From positions 1 through 44,910 of the forward strand of contig JADGNA010000005.1 of NCBI GenBank assembly GCA_015234465.1: a stretch of 44,910 nucleotides of DNA, given 5' to 3'. The stretch is from Salinibacterium sp. GTDB taxonomy: Bacteria > Actinomycetota > Actinomycetes > Actinomycetales > Microbacteriaceae. The notes under the pieces are model-generated. The model saw nothing but the letters and a program-made list of their open reading frames with translations. It ran no database searches and had not been told where the DNA came from. The position numbers and the translations under genes were made by a program. How positions within the stretch are numbered: the first letter of the stretch is position 1; every line of letters begins with the position of its first letter. Shown here piece by piece: positions 16,287 to 24,869 of this stretch.

Positions 16287-17009
16287 TCAGCTCGGGTAGG
16301 TCGTCGGCAGCGGTGCGCGGTCCGGGCTGAGCCGCTCGACGATTTCGTTGAGCACCCTCCGCGTCTGCTTCTCCCCCACCCACAGGTGCTTGCCCTCCTC
16401 CACGGCGATGACCTCCGCCTCGGGGACCGCCGCGAAGCGCTGCGCCGCCTCGTCTGGACGCAGGAAGTCATCGAACTCAGGAACGACCGCGATCATCTGC
16501 TTGCCGCTGCCCGCCCACGCGGCCAACTCAGCATCACTCGTGCGGCGCAACGGCGGCGAAAGCAGCACGACGCCCGGGATGTCGTAGACCCGCCCGTGCT
16601 TGAGCGCGACCTCCGTGCCGAACGACCAGCCGACGAGCCAGGGCGCGGGCAGGCCACGCCGGTGCACGAACTCCACAGCCGCCTGGAGGTCCCATGCCTC
16701 GTCGACGCCGTCGCCGAACTCGCCGCCGCTCGTGCCACGCGGCGAGGTCGTGCCGCGGAAGTTGAACCGCAGAACTGCAATGTCGCTCAGCGCAGGCAAC
16801 CGCGCGGCAGCCTTCCGGATGATGTGCGAGTCCATGAAACCACCCGCGGTCGGCAGGGGATGCAGCGCGAGCATCGTGGCGATGGGCTCGCGGTCGAGCG
16901 GCAGGGCGAGCTCACCCACGAGGGTCAGACCGTCGGTCGTGTGGAGCTCGATGTCCTCGCGCTGCGCGGGCAGCTCCACGCCAGCCTTGATCTCGATCGT
17001 CTCGGTCAT
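16287..17009 (-). CDS. Alpha/beta hydrolase
   Basis: 240 residues. The fold is readable from LALHPLPTAGGFMDSHIIRKAAARL and VLRFNFRGTTSPRGTSGGEF (oxyanion region), the nucleophile elbow WLVGWSFGTEVAL with Ser in GWSFG, VVPEFDDFLRP with the likely catalytic Asp, and VEEGKHLWVGE with the His. This is the short-chain CocE-/YjfP-like hydrolase pattern found as a cytoplasmic esterase of unknown substrate in actinobacteria. The small Cys-rich gene lies 9 bases upstream on the same strand, so they form a two-gene unit. GGGAGTC lies just before ATG. Confidence 0.85.
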   Translation of the reverse strand: MTETIEIKAGVELPAQREDIELHTTDGLTLVGELALPLDREPIATMLALHPLPTAGGFMDSHIIRKAAARLPALSDIAVLRFNFRGTTSPRGTSGGEFGDGVDEAWDLQAAVEFVHRRGLPAPWLVGWSFGTEVALKHGRVYDIPGVVLLSPPLRRTSDAELAAWAGSGKQMIAVVPEFDDFLRPDEAAQRFAAVPEAEVIAVEEGKHLWVGEKQTRRVLNEIVERLSPDRAPLPTTYPS

Positions 17010-17018
17010 CGTGACTCC

Positions 17019-17312
17019 CTACTTGATCTTCCAACAGTGCAAATGCCAGTGGCGCCGCTCAGCGAGCGCGCGCTCGTCGCCCAGCATCGAGTCTGCGCGC
17101 CACGTCACGACGTGCGGGGTGCCGGGCGTGATGGCCGTGGGGCAGCCGGGGCACGAGTACGACTTGACCGCTGCGGCCCCCGTCACGGGCTGCACGATCC
17201 ACTCGCAGTCCCGCTTCGACTCAGTGCGGCGCCCGCCAAGCACGACGGCCGCGAGGTCGCGCTCCTCCCCTGCTGGCCGACGACGGCCGCGAGGACGATT
17301 GGAGCGGGGCAT
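17019..17312 (-). CDS. Small zinc-ribbon-like protein (97 aa)
   Basis: 97 residues from ATG 17312; the frame is open further upstream, but that part overlaps the next gene and is out of character. A basic Arg/Pro-rich N-terminus (MPRSNRPRGRRR) leads to YSCPGCPTAITPGTPHVVTWRAD and ends RRHWHLHCWKIK. CPGC plus the distal HWHLHC could hold one zinc ion. Similar short proteins with a basic head and this Cys/His spacing are common and conserved in actinobacteria (sometimes labelled 'ATP/GTP-binding protein' without evidence). The function is unknown. It could bind nucleic acid. Confidence 0.8.
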   Translation of the reverse strand: MPRSNRPRGRRRPAGEERDLAAVVLGGRRTESKRDCEWIVQPVTGAAAVKSYSCPGCPTAITPGTPHVVTWRADSMLGDERALAERRHWHLHCWKIK

Positions 17313-17325
17313 TACCCCAGTGTAG

Positions 17326-17973
17326 TTAGTACCAGCCCTTGGCCTGGCTGGCCCCCCAGGCGCCGCAGGGCGTGCCGTAGCGGCCCTGGATGTAACCGAG
17401 GCCCCAGGTGATCTGCGTCGCCGGGTTCGTCGCCCAGTCGGCCCCCGCCGAGGCCATCTTGTTGCCGGGCAGGGACTGCGGGATGCCGTAGGCACCGCTC
17501 GAGGGGTTGTGGGCGAAGGTGTTCCAGCCGGACTCCTTGTTCCAAAGGGCGACGAGGCAGTCGTACTGGTCGACTCCCCATCCGCGCGCCGCGACCATGT
17601 CATAGGCGATGGCCTTGGCGGAGCCCGGGTCCGGGGAGCCAGCAGCCGGCGCACCGGCGGAAACCTTGGGGGGCGGTGGCGGCACGTAGCGCTCGGCCTG
17701 GAAGCTGTCGCGGCCGAGCGGCTGCAACGCTGCGACGGATGCGACCGAGATCGACTGGGCCACGTCTGCATCCGGAGTCACGGATGCATCGGCACCGGCC
17801 TGAGCCGTCTGCGGCATGTTCGGGGCTACCACCGACACCGCCATCACACCGGCCGCAACCGTGAACGCGAAGACCTGCAGCGCGAGGCGCCCGTGCATGC
17901 GGGTCGACAACAGTGCATCGCCTGACCTGGTTCCCCCGGCCCGGGATGCGCGATGAATCCCTCGCCTACTCAC
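17326..17973 (-). CDS. Secreted lytic transglycosylase-like protein
   Basis: 215 residues from GTG 17973; an ATG about 25 codons in is an alternative and would still keep the signal sequence. The signal region is HGRLALQVFAFTVAAGVMAVSVVAP, followed by a linker with PPPPPK and a C-terminal lysozyme-like domain. That domain reads YDCLVALWNKESGWNTFAHNPSSGAYGIPQSLPG, where the Glu of NKESGW is the expected catalytic acid, and it ends GLGYIQGRYGTPCGAWG with a second Cys that could pair with the first. Such proteins cleave peptidoglycan glycan strands outside the cell. They are widespread in Microbacteriaceae. Confidence 0.88.
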   Translation of the reverse strand: MSRRGIHRASRAGGTRSGDALLSTRMHGRLALQVFAFTVAAGVMAVSVVAPNMPQTAQAGADASVTPDADVAQSISVASVAALQPLGRDSFQAERYVPPPPPKVSAGAPAAGSPDPGSAKAIAYDMVAARGWGVDQYDCLVALWNKESGWNTFAHNPSSGAYGIPQSLPGNKMASAGADWATNPATQITWGLGYIQGRYGTPCGAWGASQAKGWY

Positions 17974-18024
17974 AGTGAACAGACCTTAGCCGACTGGACT
18001 GGGAAAATATAGGCCACGCGCGGC

Positions 18025-18576
18025 TCAGTCAACCGTCTGCATGATGTCGACGACGGCATCCAGCACCATGTCGACCTGCGCCTCGCGGTAGCCGCCACGC
18101 TGGGGGCGGAACGCAGACCGGCGCACATCAGCGACGGCAAGGGGCTCGCCCCTCGTGAGATACGCAGAGATGCGGTCGGCCAGCGCGTCCACCTCGCTCC
18201 TGCGGTAGCCATTCACCAGCAGGTTGACGCGTGCGAAACGGTTGCCGGAAGGCCGGGCCAGCCGGTCGACGATCTCCTGGGCGAGCTGGCGCCGCTGCTG
18301 CACAAGAGTTTCCTCACCGAGCTCCGCCGCCAGCCGAGCACGCTCCCGCATCGCGAAGGCGTCTTCGAGTCGCTCGAGCGCCGCGTCCACGTGCTCGGGG
18401 GAATATCCCCCCTTGCGCATCGCGAAGGCTGTCAGGCGGATGTCACCGGCCGAGATGGTGGAAATCTCCCCGCGCTCCGCCGTGTAGGCGCGGCGCGCAT
18501 CCTCAAGGAAGTCCTCGACCTGCTCGATGTCGTAACCGAGACGGTTCCTGCGGGTCTTGGGGAAGGTAGCACTCAC
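18025..18576 (-). CDS. DivIVA-repeat protein with internally duplicated domain
   Basis: 183 residues from GTG 18576, supported by a -10-like CAGAAT 6 bases upstream. Four copies of the DivIVA-type 'GY....V(D/E)..L' signature occur: GYDIEQVEDFL (14), GYSPEHVDAAL (57), GYRRSEVDALA (123) and GYREAQVDMVL (162). They form two similar halves, each a first motif, then IR..AF....GGY and a second motif, joined by a charged helix. Proteins of this DivIVA-domain-repeat family probably act in polar growth or division. It lies downstream of cdsA where rlmN is often found in relatives. Coiled coil is short, so it is unlikely to form filaments on its own. Confidence 0.85.
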   Translation of the reverse strand: MSATFPKTRRNRLGYDIEQVEDFLEDARRAYTAERGEISTISAGDIRLTAFAMRKGGYSPEHVDAALERLEDAFAMRERARLAAELGEETLVQQRRQLAQEIVDRLARPSGNRFARVNLLVNGYRRSEVDALADRISAYLTRGEPLAVADVRRSAFRPQRGGYREAQVDMVLDAVVDIMQTVD

Positions 18577-18582
18577 GCACCC

Positions 18583-18588
18583 ATTCTG
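18583..18588 (-). promoter_or_regulatory. Putative -10 element, leaderless DivIVA-repeat gene
   Basis: CAGAAT (minus strand, context GGGCAGAATGG) ends 6 bases before GTG 18576. The same GGCAGAATG string forms the proposed -10 of rplS. No ribosome binding site precedes the GTG. Confidence 0.5.
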
Positions 18589-18613
18589 CCCTACCGAGGC
18601 TTGGGACCCGTCG

Positions 18614-19600
18614 CTATCCGAAGAGGTAGAAGAGCACCCAGGCTGCCGCAGCGCTCGGGAGGATGGAATCGAGGCGGTCGAGGAAGCCGCCATGACCGGG
18701 CAACCACGTGCTGATGTCCTTGATGCCGAGGTCCCGCTTGATGAGCGACTCAGCGAGGTCGCCGATCGTGGCCGTGAAGATCATCGTGAGCCCGAAGATC
18801 ACGCCGACCCACCAGGGCTTCTCGAGCAGGAACACCGTGAACAGGATGCCCACCGCCTGGGTCGCGACCACGCCACCCGCGAGCCCCTCCCACGTCTTGC
18901 CTGGGCTGATGCGCGGTGCCATCTTGTGGCGTCCGAAGTTGAGGCCCGTCACATAGGCACCGATGTCGGCGGCGACCACCGTGATGATGAACGCCAGCAC
19001 CCAGCGCTCCCCGCCATCCTGTGCCGTCAGCAGCACGGCGAAACCCGCCATGAACGGGATGTAGACCTGCACGAGCGTGCCGCCGGCGATGTCGAGCCAG
19101 AAGTCCTTGGCTGAGACGCGGTGGCTTGGGCGCAGCAGCTCCGCCGTGCGCCAGAGTGCCACCAGCCCGATGCCTGCGAGAGCGGCGAACCACTTGCCGT
19201 CCGCCCCCAGGTAGAACGCGGCGGGAACTGTCGCGAGGGCTGCGAGCACCGTCGGGAGTCGGGGAACGTTGCGGCCGCCGAAGCGCAGAGCGCTCGCGAG
19301 CTCGAACGCCGTGAACCCCACGAGTGCCCCGGCGAAGAGCAGGAACAGTTCCTTGAACACCATCAGGCTCAGCAGGAGCAGAGCTCCGAGCGCCAGGCCG
19401 ATGGCGATGGCCGCGAAGAGGTTGCGACCCGCCTTCGCTTCTATGCGCTCATTGGTCGCCTCAAGCTTCGCCCGCTGCGCCTCGAACTGTGCCTTGATGT
19501 CTTCAGCGCGCGCCTGGGCGAGCGCCTCGAACTCGTCGCGCTTCGAATGGGCTCGGCCGGATCGCGGCGCGGGCGTGTGGCCGTCCGACTGCTCCGACAT
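18614..19600 (-). CDS. cdsA: Phosphatidate cytidylyltransferase CdsA
   Basis: 328 residues. It makes CDP-diacylglycerol from phosphatidate and CTP at the inner membrane. The diagnostic C-terminal signature is intact: SLIKRDLGIKDISTWLPGHGGFLDRLDS, with the conserved Lys-Arg, Lys-Asp, His-Gly-Gly and Asp-Arg-x-Asp. There are about eight membrane segments. A charged cytoplasmic N-terminal extension of about 70 residues (HSKRDEFEALAQARAEDIKAQF) is usual in Microbacteriaceae. It starts one base after the frr stop, with GAGG in the end of frr as its ribosome binding site, so it is part of the pyrH-frr-cdsA run. Confidence 0.97.
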   Translation of the reverse strand: MSEQSDGHTPAPRSGRAHSKRDEFEALAQARAEDIKAQFEAQRAKLEATNERIEAKAGRNLFAAIAIGLALGALLLLSLMVFKELFLLFAGALVGFTAFELASALRFGGRNVPRLPTVLAALATVPAAFYLGADGKWFAALAGIGLVALWRTAELLRPSHRVSAKDFWLDIAGGTLVQVYIPFMAGFAVLLTAQDGGERWVLAFIITVVAADIGAYVTGLNFGRHKMAPRISPGKTWEGLAGGVVATQAVGILFTVFLLEKPWWVGVIFGLTMIFTATIGDLAESLIKRDLGIKDISTWLPGHGGFLDRLDSILPSAAAAWVLFYLFG

Positions 19601-20155
19601 TCAGACCTCGAGCAGCTCGGCTTCCTTCTTCTTGAGCGCCTCGTCGACCGCGTCGATGTAGGTCTTCGTGATCGCTTCGAGCTCCTTCTCGCCGCGAGCG
19701 ATCTCGTCCTCGCCGACCTCGGACTTGAGCGCGTCGAGGTCGTCCTTCGCCTTGCGACGGATGTTTCGGATCGACACCTTGGCGTCCTCGCCCTTGCCCT
19801 TCACAAGCTTGACGTACTCCTTGCGGCGGTCCGCCGTGAGCTCGGGGAGCACCGCACGGATGATCGTGCCGTCATTGCCGACGTTGGCACCGAGGTGCTC
19901 CGCCTTCGCGATGGCCTTCTCGATGTCCTTCAGCGCGGACTTGTCGAAGGGGGTGATGATGAGCATTCGCGCCTCGGGATTGTTCATCGTGGCGAGCTGC
20001 CCCAGGGGCGTAGGTGTGCCGTAGTAGTCCACCAGCAACTTCTGGAAGAGGGCGGGGTTGGCACGGCCGGTGCGGACGTTCGCGAAGTCATCCTTCGCCG
20101 CCTCGACCGACTTGCCCATCTTGTCTTTGGCCTCTGCCAAAACATCGCTGATCAC
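19601..20155 (-). CDS. frr: Ribosome recycling factor
   Basis: 184 residues, the standard length. GTG start with AAGGAGC 6 bases upstream. The family pattern is clear: [45 protein letters not shown], then [22 protein letters not shown] and the C-terminal helix with [13 protein letters not shown]. It splits post-termination ribosomes together with EF-G. It lies between pyrH and cdsA as in most actinobacteria. Confidence 0.98.
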   Translation of the reverse strand: MISDVLAEAKDKMGKSVEAAKDDFANVRTGRANPALFQKLLVDYYGTPTPLGQLATMNNPEARMLIITPFDKSALKDIEKAIAKAEHLGANVGNDGTIIRAVLPELTADRRKEYVKLVKGKGEDAKVSIRNIRRKAKDDLDALKSEVGEDEIARGEKELEAITKTYIDAVDEALKKKEAELLEV

Positions 20156-20200
20156 TGGTGCTCCTTCTGGGTCTGTAGCGAGTGTACCGGCGAGCCGGGG

Positions 20201-20917
20201 CTAATTGCTGACGAGCGTGCCGATGGCCTCGCCGCGGATCGCCTTCGCGACGTTGCCTTCGGGCTCCATGCCAAAGACCACCATGGGCATGCCGTTGTCC
20301 ATGCAAAGGCTGAACGCGGTCGAGTCGACCACCTTGAGGCCCTGTACGAGCGCCTCCTGATACGTGACCTTCTCAAGCTTCGCGGCCGCGTCGTTCTTGC
20401 GTGGGTCATCGTCGTAGACCCCGTCAACACCGTTCTTCGCGACGAGCACGACATCCGCGCCGATCTCGAGGGCACGCTGGGCCGAGACCGTGTCGGTCGA
20501 GAAGTACGGCAGACCAGCACCGGCCCCGAAGATCACAATGCGCCCCTTCTCGAGGTGGCGTTCCGCGCGCAACGGGATGTAAGACTCCGCGACCTGTGTC
20601 ATGGTGATCGCCGACTGCACGCGGGGCTCCGCGCCCGCCTGCTCGAGGAAGTCCTGGAGCGCGAGCGCGTTCATGACGGTGCCCAGCATCCCCATGTAAT
20701 CCGCGCGGCCGCGGTCCATGCCGCGCTGGCTCAGTTCGGCGCCGCGGAAGAAGTTGCCGCCGCCCACGACGATCGCGATCTCGACCTCTTTCGAGGCGTC
20801 GGCGATCTCACGAGCTAGTCGGCTGACGACGTCGGGGTTCACGCCGAGTTGCCCTCCACCGAATGCCTCCCCCGAAAGCTTCAGGAGCACCCTCCGCTTG
20901 CCCGTCTCAGATGTCAT
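20201..20917 (-). CDS. pyrH: UMP kinase PyrH
   Basis: 238 residues from ATG 20917, which has GGGAGCG 5-7 bases upstream; the frame also contains an ATG 4 codons earlier. It phosphorylates UMP to UDP. Motifs of the amino acid kinase fold: [68 protein letters not shown] and [12 protein letters not shown]. It is separated from tsf by a strong terminator, so it is probably read from its own promoter in the 50-base gap and leads frr and cdsA. Confidence 0.98.
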   Translation of the reverse strand: MTSETGKRRVLLKLSGEAFGGGQLGVNPDVVSRLAREIADASKEVEIAIVVGGGNFFRGAELSQRGMDRGRADYMGMLGTVMNALALQDFLEQAGAEPRVQSAITMTQVAESYIPLRAERHLEKGRIVIFGAGAGLPYFSTDTVSAQRALEIGADVVLVAKNGVDGVYDDDPRKNDAAAKLEKVTYQEALVQGLKVVDSTAFSLCMDNGMPMVVFGMEPEGNVAKAIRGEAIGTLVSN

Positions 20918-20969
20918 TCTCGCTCCCAAGGTCGTCGTGTCTACAGAGTATTGGTTTGGCCCGCGAAAA

Positions 20970-21002
20970 GGGGGCCCGAGACGCTCAGCGTCTCGGACCC
21001 CC
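20970..21002 (-). terminator. Intrinsic terminator after tsf
   Basis: The plus-strand bases 20970-21002 form a stem of 16 pairs with one mismatch; the central arms CGAGACGCT/AGCGTCTCG are perfect. On the minus strand the stem is followed by CTTTTCGC, a short T-run, 13-14 bases after the tsf stop. It separates rpsB-tsf from pyrH-frr-cdsA. Confidence 0.88.
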
Positions 21003-21016
21003 TCACAGCGCGTATG

Positions 21017-21844
21017 TTAGGCGCCGACCTTGATGCGGACGAAGCCCGTCACCGTGATACCGGCGTCCTGGGCGACCTTCGCGATCGTCACCTTGTTGTC
21101 GCGAGCGTAGTCCTGCTCGAGCAGGGCGACCTGCTTGAAGTAGGCGCCAAGACGACCCTCGATGATCTTCGGCAGGGCAGCCTCGGGCTTGCCCTCGCCG
21201 CGGCTGATCTCCTCGACAATGCGACGCTCGTTCTCAATGTCGGCCTCGGAGACGTCCTCCCGCGAGAGCACGGACGGGTTGGCGAACGAGATGTGCTGCG
21301 CGATGCCGCGTGCTGCGTCAGCGTCGTCACCCGTGTAGCCCACGACGACAGCGATCTGCGGGGGCAGGTCCTTGCTCGTCTTGTGCAGGTAGATCTCGAA
21401 CTTGTCGGCCTCGACCACAGCCACGCGACGAAGCTCGAACTTCTCGCCGATGACAGCAGCCTCTTCATCGATCGCGGCAGCGACGGTCTTGCCATCGAGG
21501 TCGGCTGCGAGGGCCTCCTCAACGGTGTTGGCGCCAGCAGCAACGATCGCGTCGAGCACGCGCTCGCTCAGGGCGCCGAACTTCTCGCCCTTCGCAACGA
21601 AGTCGGTCTCGCAGGCGAGCTCGATGACGGTCGCGCGACCGTCAACGGCCTTCGCGACGACGACGCCCTCGCTCGTGGAGCGGTCGGCACGCTTCGCGTT
21701 GCCCTTCGCACCCTTGAGGCGAAGCAGCTCGGTGGCCTTCTCGAGGTCACCGCCCGCCTCGACGAGTGCGTTCTTCGTGTCGACCATGCCGGTGCCGAGG
21801 CGCTCGCGCAGGGTCTTGATGTCTTCCAGGCTGAAATCTGCCAT
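21017..21844 (-). CDS. tsf: Elongation factor Ts
   Basis: 275 residues, the usual actinobacterial length. TAGGAGTTCCC gives a good ribosome binding site before ATG. The N-terminal UBA-type domain reads LRERLGTGMVDTKNALVEAGGDLEKATELLR. The core carries VIELACETDFVAKGEKF, and the C-terminal part has RIVEEISRGEGKPEAALPKIIEGRLGAYFK and GITVTGFVRIKVGA. It is the nucleotide exchange factor of EF-Tu. It lies 45 bases after rpsB and ends at a terminator. Confidence 0.98.
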   Translation of the reverse strand: MADFSLEDIKTLRERLGTGMVDTKNALVEAGGDLEKATELLRLKGAKGNAKRADRSTSEGVVVAKAVDGRATVIELACETDFVAKGEKFGALSERVLDAIVAAGANTVEEALAADLDGKTVAAAIDEEAAVIGEKFELRRVAVVEADKFEIYLHKTSKDLPPQIAVVVGYTGDDADAARGIAQHISFANPSVLSREDVSEADIENERRIVEEISRGEGKPEAALPKIIEGRLGAYFKQVALLEQDYARDNKVTIAKVAQDAGITVTGFVRIKVGA

Positions 21845-21889
21845 GGGAACTCCTAAGTGTGATGAAAGTGGACTGCGGGGAGTCGACGA

Positions 21890-22825
21890 CTACTTGGCGT
21901 CGGTGGCCGGAGCCTTCTCAGTCTCGGTTGCCTCAGCCTCGATCTTCGCCTCGGCGTCAGCCTTCGACTCCGGCGCGTGCTCGGGCGTCGCGTCCGTCGT
22001 CGGGGCCTTCTCGGCGACCTGCGCGTCAGCATCGTTCTCAGCGGTGGTCGCGCCAACGCCCTCGGACTGGCCGAGCAGCTCGGCTTCCCACTCCGCGAGG
22101 GGCTCGACAGCCGAGACGTTGCCCTCTTCGGGCTTCTGGTGACGCTGGATGAGGCCCTCAGCCGCCGCATCCGCGATGATCCGCGTCAGCAGTCCAACGG
22201 AGCGGATCGCGTCGTCGTTGCCCGGGATCGGGTACTGCACCTCGTCGGGGTCGCAGTTGGAGTCGAGGATCGCGATGACCGGGATACCAAGCTTCTTGGC
22301 CTCGTCGATCGCGAGGTGCTCCTTCTTGGTGTCGACAACCCAGATCGCCGAAGGGGTCTTCGTCAGGTTGCGGATACCGCCAAGCGACTTGTGCAGCTTG
22401 TCGAGCTCACGCTTCTTGATGAGGAGCTCCTTCTTGGTGAAGCCCTTCGTGGTGTCGTCGAAGTCGAGCTCCTCGAGCTCCTTCATGCGAGCGAGGCGCT
22501 TGCTGACCGTCTGGAAGTTCGTGAGGAGGCCGCCGAGCCAGCGCTGGTTGACGTAGGGCTGGCCGACGCGCTGCGCCTGCTCGGCGATCGCGTTCTGCGC
22601 CTGCTTCTTCGTGCCAACGAAGAGGATGGTGCCGCCGTGGGCGACCGTCTCCTTGACGTAGTCGTAGGTCTTGTCGATGTAGGCGAGCGACTGCTGGAGG
22701 TCGATGATGTGGCTACCCGAGCGCTCCGTCAGGATGAAGCGCTTCATCTTGGGGTTCCAGCGACGCGTCTGGTGTCCGAAGTGCACGCCGCTGTCGAGCA
22801 GCTGGCGAATGGTGACGACGGCCAT
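21890..22825 (-). CDS. rpsB: Ribosomal protein S2 with long acidic tail
   Basis: 311 residues from ATG 22825 behind AAAAGGAGTAC; the open frame upstream is leader and not coding. The S2 core (about 1-235) is clear: [45 protein letters not shown]-type segment (here [15 protein letters not shown]), [17 protein letters not shown], and [25 protein letters not shown]. After WEAELLG there is a tail of about 70 residues made almost only of Ala, Glu, Asp, Thr, Lys and Pro. Such tails are common on actinobacterial S2 and are probably disordered. It is first gene of rpsB-tsf. Confidence 0.98.
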   Translation of the reverse strand: MAVVTIRQLLDSGVHFGHQTRRWNPKMKRFILTERSGSHIIDLQQSLAYIDKTYDYVKETVAHGGTILFVGTKKQAQNAIAEQAQRVGQPYVNQRWLGGLLTNFQTVSKRLARMKELEELDFDDTTKGFTKKELLIKKRELDKLHKSLGGIRNLTKTPSAIWVVDTKKEHLAIDEAKKLGIPVIAILDSNCDPDEVQYPIPGNDDAIRSVGLLTRIIADAAAEGLIQRHQKPEEGNVSAVEPLAEWEAELLGQSEGVGATTAENDADAQVAEKAPTTDATPEHAPESKADAEAKIEAEATETEKAPATDAK

Positions 22826-22994
22826 GGCCGTACTCCTTTTCTTGCACAACGCCGCCGCAGCGGCATCCGCGCATCTTCTCAGTTGAATCGCGCCGGTCGG
22901 CGCTGAACCTGGTGCCCGGCGCGCATCCGCCCCTTCTCGCCTTGCAGCAGAGTGGGGACTGAATGGATGCGGAGGCCTGATGGGCACGCGTAGT

Positions 22995-23014
22995 CATCCC
23001 GTCTACACGGGATG
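22995..23014 (-). promoter_or_regulatory. Hairpin at the 5' end of the rpsB leader
   Basis: CATCCCGT-CTAC-ACGGGATG is a perfect 8-base-pair stem with a 4-base loop. With the -10 element at 23023-23028 the transcript would start near 23016, so this hairpin would sit at its very 5' end, about 170 bases before the rpsB start codon. Possible roles are transcript stability or control by S2. Confidence 0.5.
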
Positions 23015-23022
23015 CAGGGGCA

Positions 23023-23028
23023 ACTATA
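23023..23028 (-). promoter_or_regulatory. Extended -10 promoter element of rpsB
   Basis: On the minus strand TGATATAGT forms an extended -10 (TG-n-TATAGT), the best match to consensus in the window. There is no clear -35. It lies between the stop of the BCCT carrier gene and rpsB and implies a leader of about 190 bases. Confidence 0.65.
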
Positions 23029-23054
23029 TCACCCGCGGCAGGGCGCAGCGGCGC

Positions 23055-24737
23055 TCAGAGGACGTCGGGTTCGCGGTGTTCCTTTGCAGGGCGGCGCCGC
23101 AGGAAACCGAGGCCGCGCGACGCCTGCTCGGTGGGCGCATCAACCTCGAGGCCATAGTGGACGCCGACGCGATCGATGATGACGTCGCGTTCAGCCTTCT
23201 CATATGCCCGCCGCTCACGCCCGAATGCGACCACCGTCGACCAGCACATCAGCAGCATGACGATGCTGAATGGCAGTGCCGTCGTGATCGCGGCGGTCTT
23301 GAGTGCCTCCAGCCCGCCCGAGAAGAGCAGCGCGATTGCGACGAGGGCCGTCACGACGGCGAAGAACACCCGGATCTTGTTGCGGGGCTCGACCTGGCCG
23401 CCCGTCGCGAGCATGCCCATGACAAGCGATCCGGAGTCCGACGACGTCACGAAGAACAGGGCGATGAGAATGATCGCGCCCGCGATGAGCACGCCCCCGG
23501 CGGGAAGCTCCTCGAGGAGGAGGAAGAGGGAACCCTCGAGGTCGACCGCACCATCCGGGCCGATCAGACCGCCGCTCCCCTCCGTCTGGCGAAAGATGGC
23601 CGAACCGCCCAGAACGCTGAACCAGAGGAACGTAATCGCCGTCGGCACGAGCAGCACGCCGGCCACGAACTGCCGCACGGTGCGGCCGCGGGAGATGCGC
23701 GCAATGAAGATTCCCACGAAGGGAGCCCACGACATCCACCAGCCCCAATAGAACGTTGTCCACGCGGCCTGCCACTCCTCACCCGCACGCCCTGCGAACG
23801 CACTGACGGTGAACGCGAGCCCGAGAAAGTTCTGGAGGTAGGCGCCGATCGACTGCACGAACTCGCGCAGCAGGAACTGCGTCGGACCAAGGAACAGCAC
23901 GGCGAGCAACAAGAGGCCCGCGAGCACGAGGTTCGTGTTGGACAGCCACTTCATTCCACGCTTTACGCCCGTGACGAGGGAGAAGATCGTCGCGCCCGTG
24001 ATGACGACGATGATAATGATCTGGCTCGTGCGGGTGCTCTCGGCGATGCCGCTGTTCTCGAGACCCGCACTGATCTGGAGGACACCCAGGCCGAGCGAGG
24101 TCGCGACGCCGAAGAGCGTGCCGACGAGCGCGATGATGTCGATGAGGTTCCCCCATCCGCCACGCACCCTGCGACCGAGCAGCGGCTCAAGTGCCCAGCG
24201 GATCGAGACGGGACGATTGCGGCGGTGGATCGCGTAGCCAAGCGCGAGGCCCACGACGACGTAGATTGCCCACGCATGGAAGCCCCAGTGGAGGAACGTC
24301 TGCGAGAGCGCACTTTGCGCGAGCACGCTGTCGGACCCGGAGACCCCCGGCCGCGGGTTCGCAAAGTGGCTGAGGGGCTCGGATACGCCGTAGAAGACGA
24401 GGCCGATGCCCATGCCCGCTGCAAACAACAGGGCGAGCCACGACATGAGCGAGAACTCCGGCTCGTCATCGTCCTTGCCGAGCTTGATCGAGCCGAAACG
24501 ACTGAAGCCCATCCACAGGGCAAAGAAGACGAAGAGTGCCGCAATCAGCACGTAGTACCAACTGAAGTTCCGCACGATCGTCGCTTGCAGCCCGTCGAAG
24601 AGTTGTTCCGCCGACTGGGGTGCGACGAAGGCGTAGACGACGAAGACAAGCACGATTGCAGCGGATGGCCAGAAGACCCACTTCGCTACGACGGTGGTTG
24701 GAGCGACGGGATGATCGGCCTGAGAAACCTGAGACAT
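23055..24737 (-). CDS. BCCT-family betaine/choline/carnitine transporter
   Basis: 560 residues from ATG 24737 (ATG 24758, with GGAAAG before it, is a possible alternative adding 7 residues). Twelve membrane helices are apparent. The family signature is intact: YWGWWMSWAPFVGIFIARISRGRTVRQF, preceded by WQAAWTTF, and the Gly-rich helix FAAGMGIGLVFYGVSEPLSHFANP. Helix-8 type segment FVTSSDSGSLVMGMLA also matches. These carriers import glycine betaine or related compounds with Na+ or H+ and help in osmotic stress. The C-terminal tail is short and charged. It stands between the conserved M23 peptidase gene and rpsB, where relatives have nothing. Confidence 0.93.
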   Translation of the reverse strand: MSQVSQADHPVAPTTVVAKWVFWPSAAIVLVFVVYAFVAPQSAEQLFDGLQATIVRNFSWYYVLIAALFVFFALWMGFSRFGSIKLGKDDDEPEFSLMSWLALLFAAGMGIGLVFYGVSEPLSHFANPRPGVSGSDSVLAQSALSQTFLHWGFHAWAIYVVVGLALGYAIHRRNRPVSIRWALEPLLGRRVRGGWGNLIDIIALVGTLFGVATSLGLGVLQISAGLENSGIAESTRTSQIIIIVVITGATIFSLVTGVKRGMKWLSNTNLVLAGLLLLAVLFLGPTQFLLREFVQSIGAYLQNFLGLAFTVSAFAGRAGEEWQAAWTTFYWGWWMSWAPFVGIFIARISRGRTVRQFVAGVLLVPTAITFLWFSVLGGSAIFRQTEGSGGLIGPDGAVDLEGSLFLLLEELPAGGVLIAGAIILIALFFVTSSDSGSLVMGMLATGGQVEPRNKIRVFFAVVTALVAIALLFSGGLEALKTAAITTALPFSIVMLLMCWSTVVAFGRERRAYEKAERDVIIDRVGVHYGLEVDAPTEQASRGLGFLRRRPAKEHREPDVL

Positions 24738-24869
24738 AACCTCATGCTGCCCCGGCATGCCGCTTTCCAACAGGTGCGAACCTCCTCCACAGGGCGCACA
24801 GGCTCCCAAGAGCGCACGCTTCACGGCATCGCGACCATGTGCGGGCAGCACGAGCGGCACGCTGTTCCC

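Noticed and set aside
19121-20818. 565-codon plus-strand frame over frr and pyrH
   Set aside because: The minus strand carries cdsA, frr and pyrH with full family signatures in this stretch.
22980-24869. Very long plus-strand frame running into the M23 gene
   Set aside because: It is antisense to the BCCT carrier and its product is Arg/Asp/Glu-rich without a pattern. Only the last part (from 24870) has the M23 domain and signal sequence.
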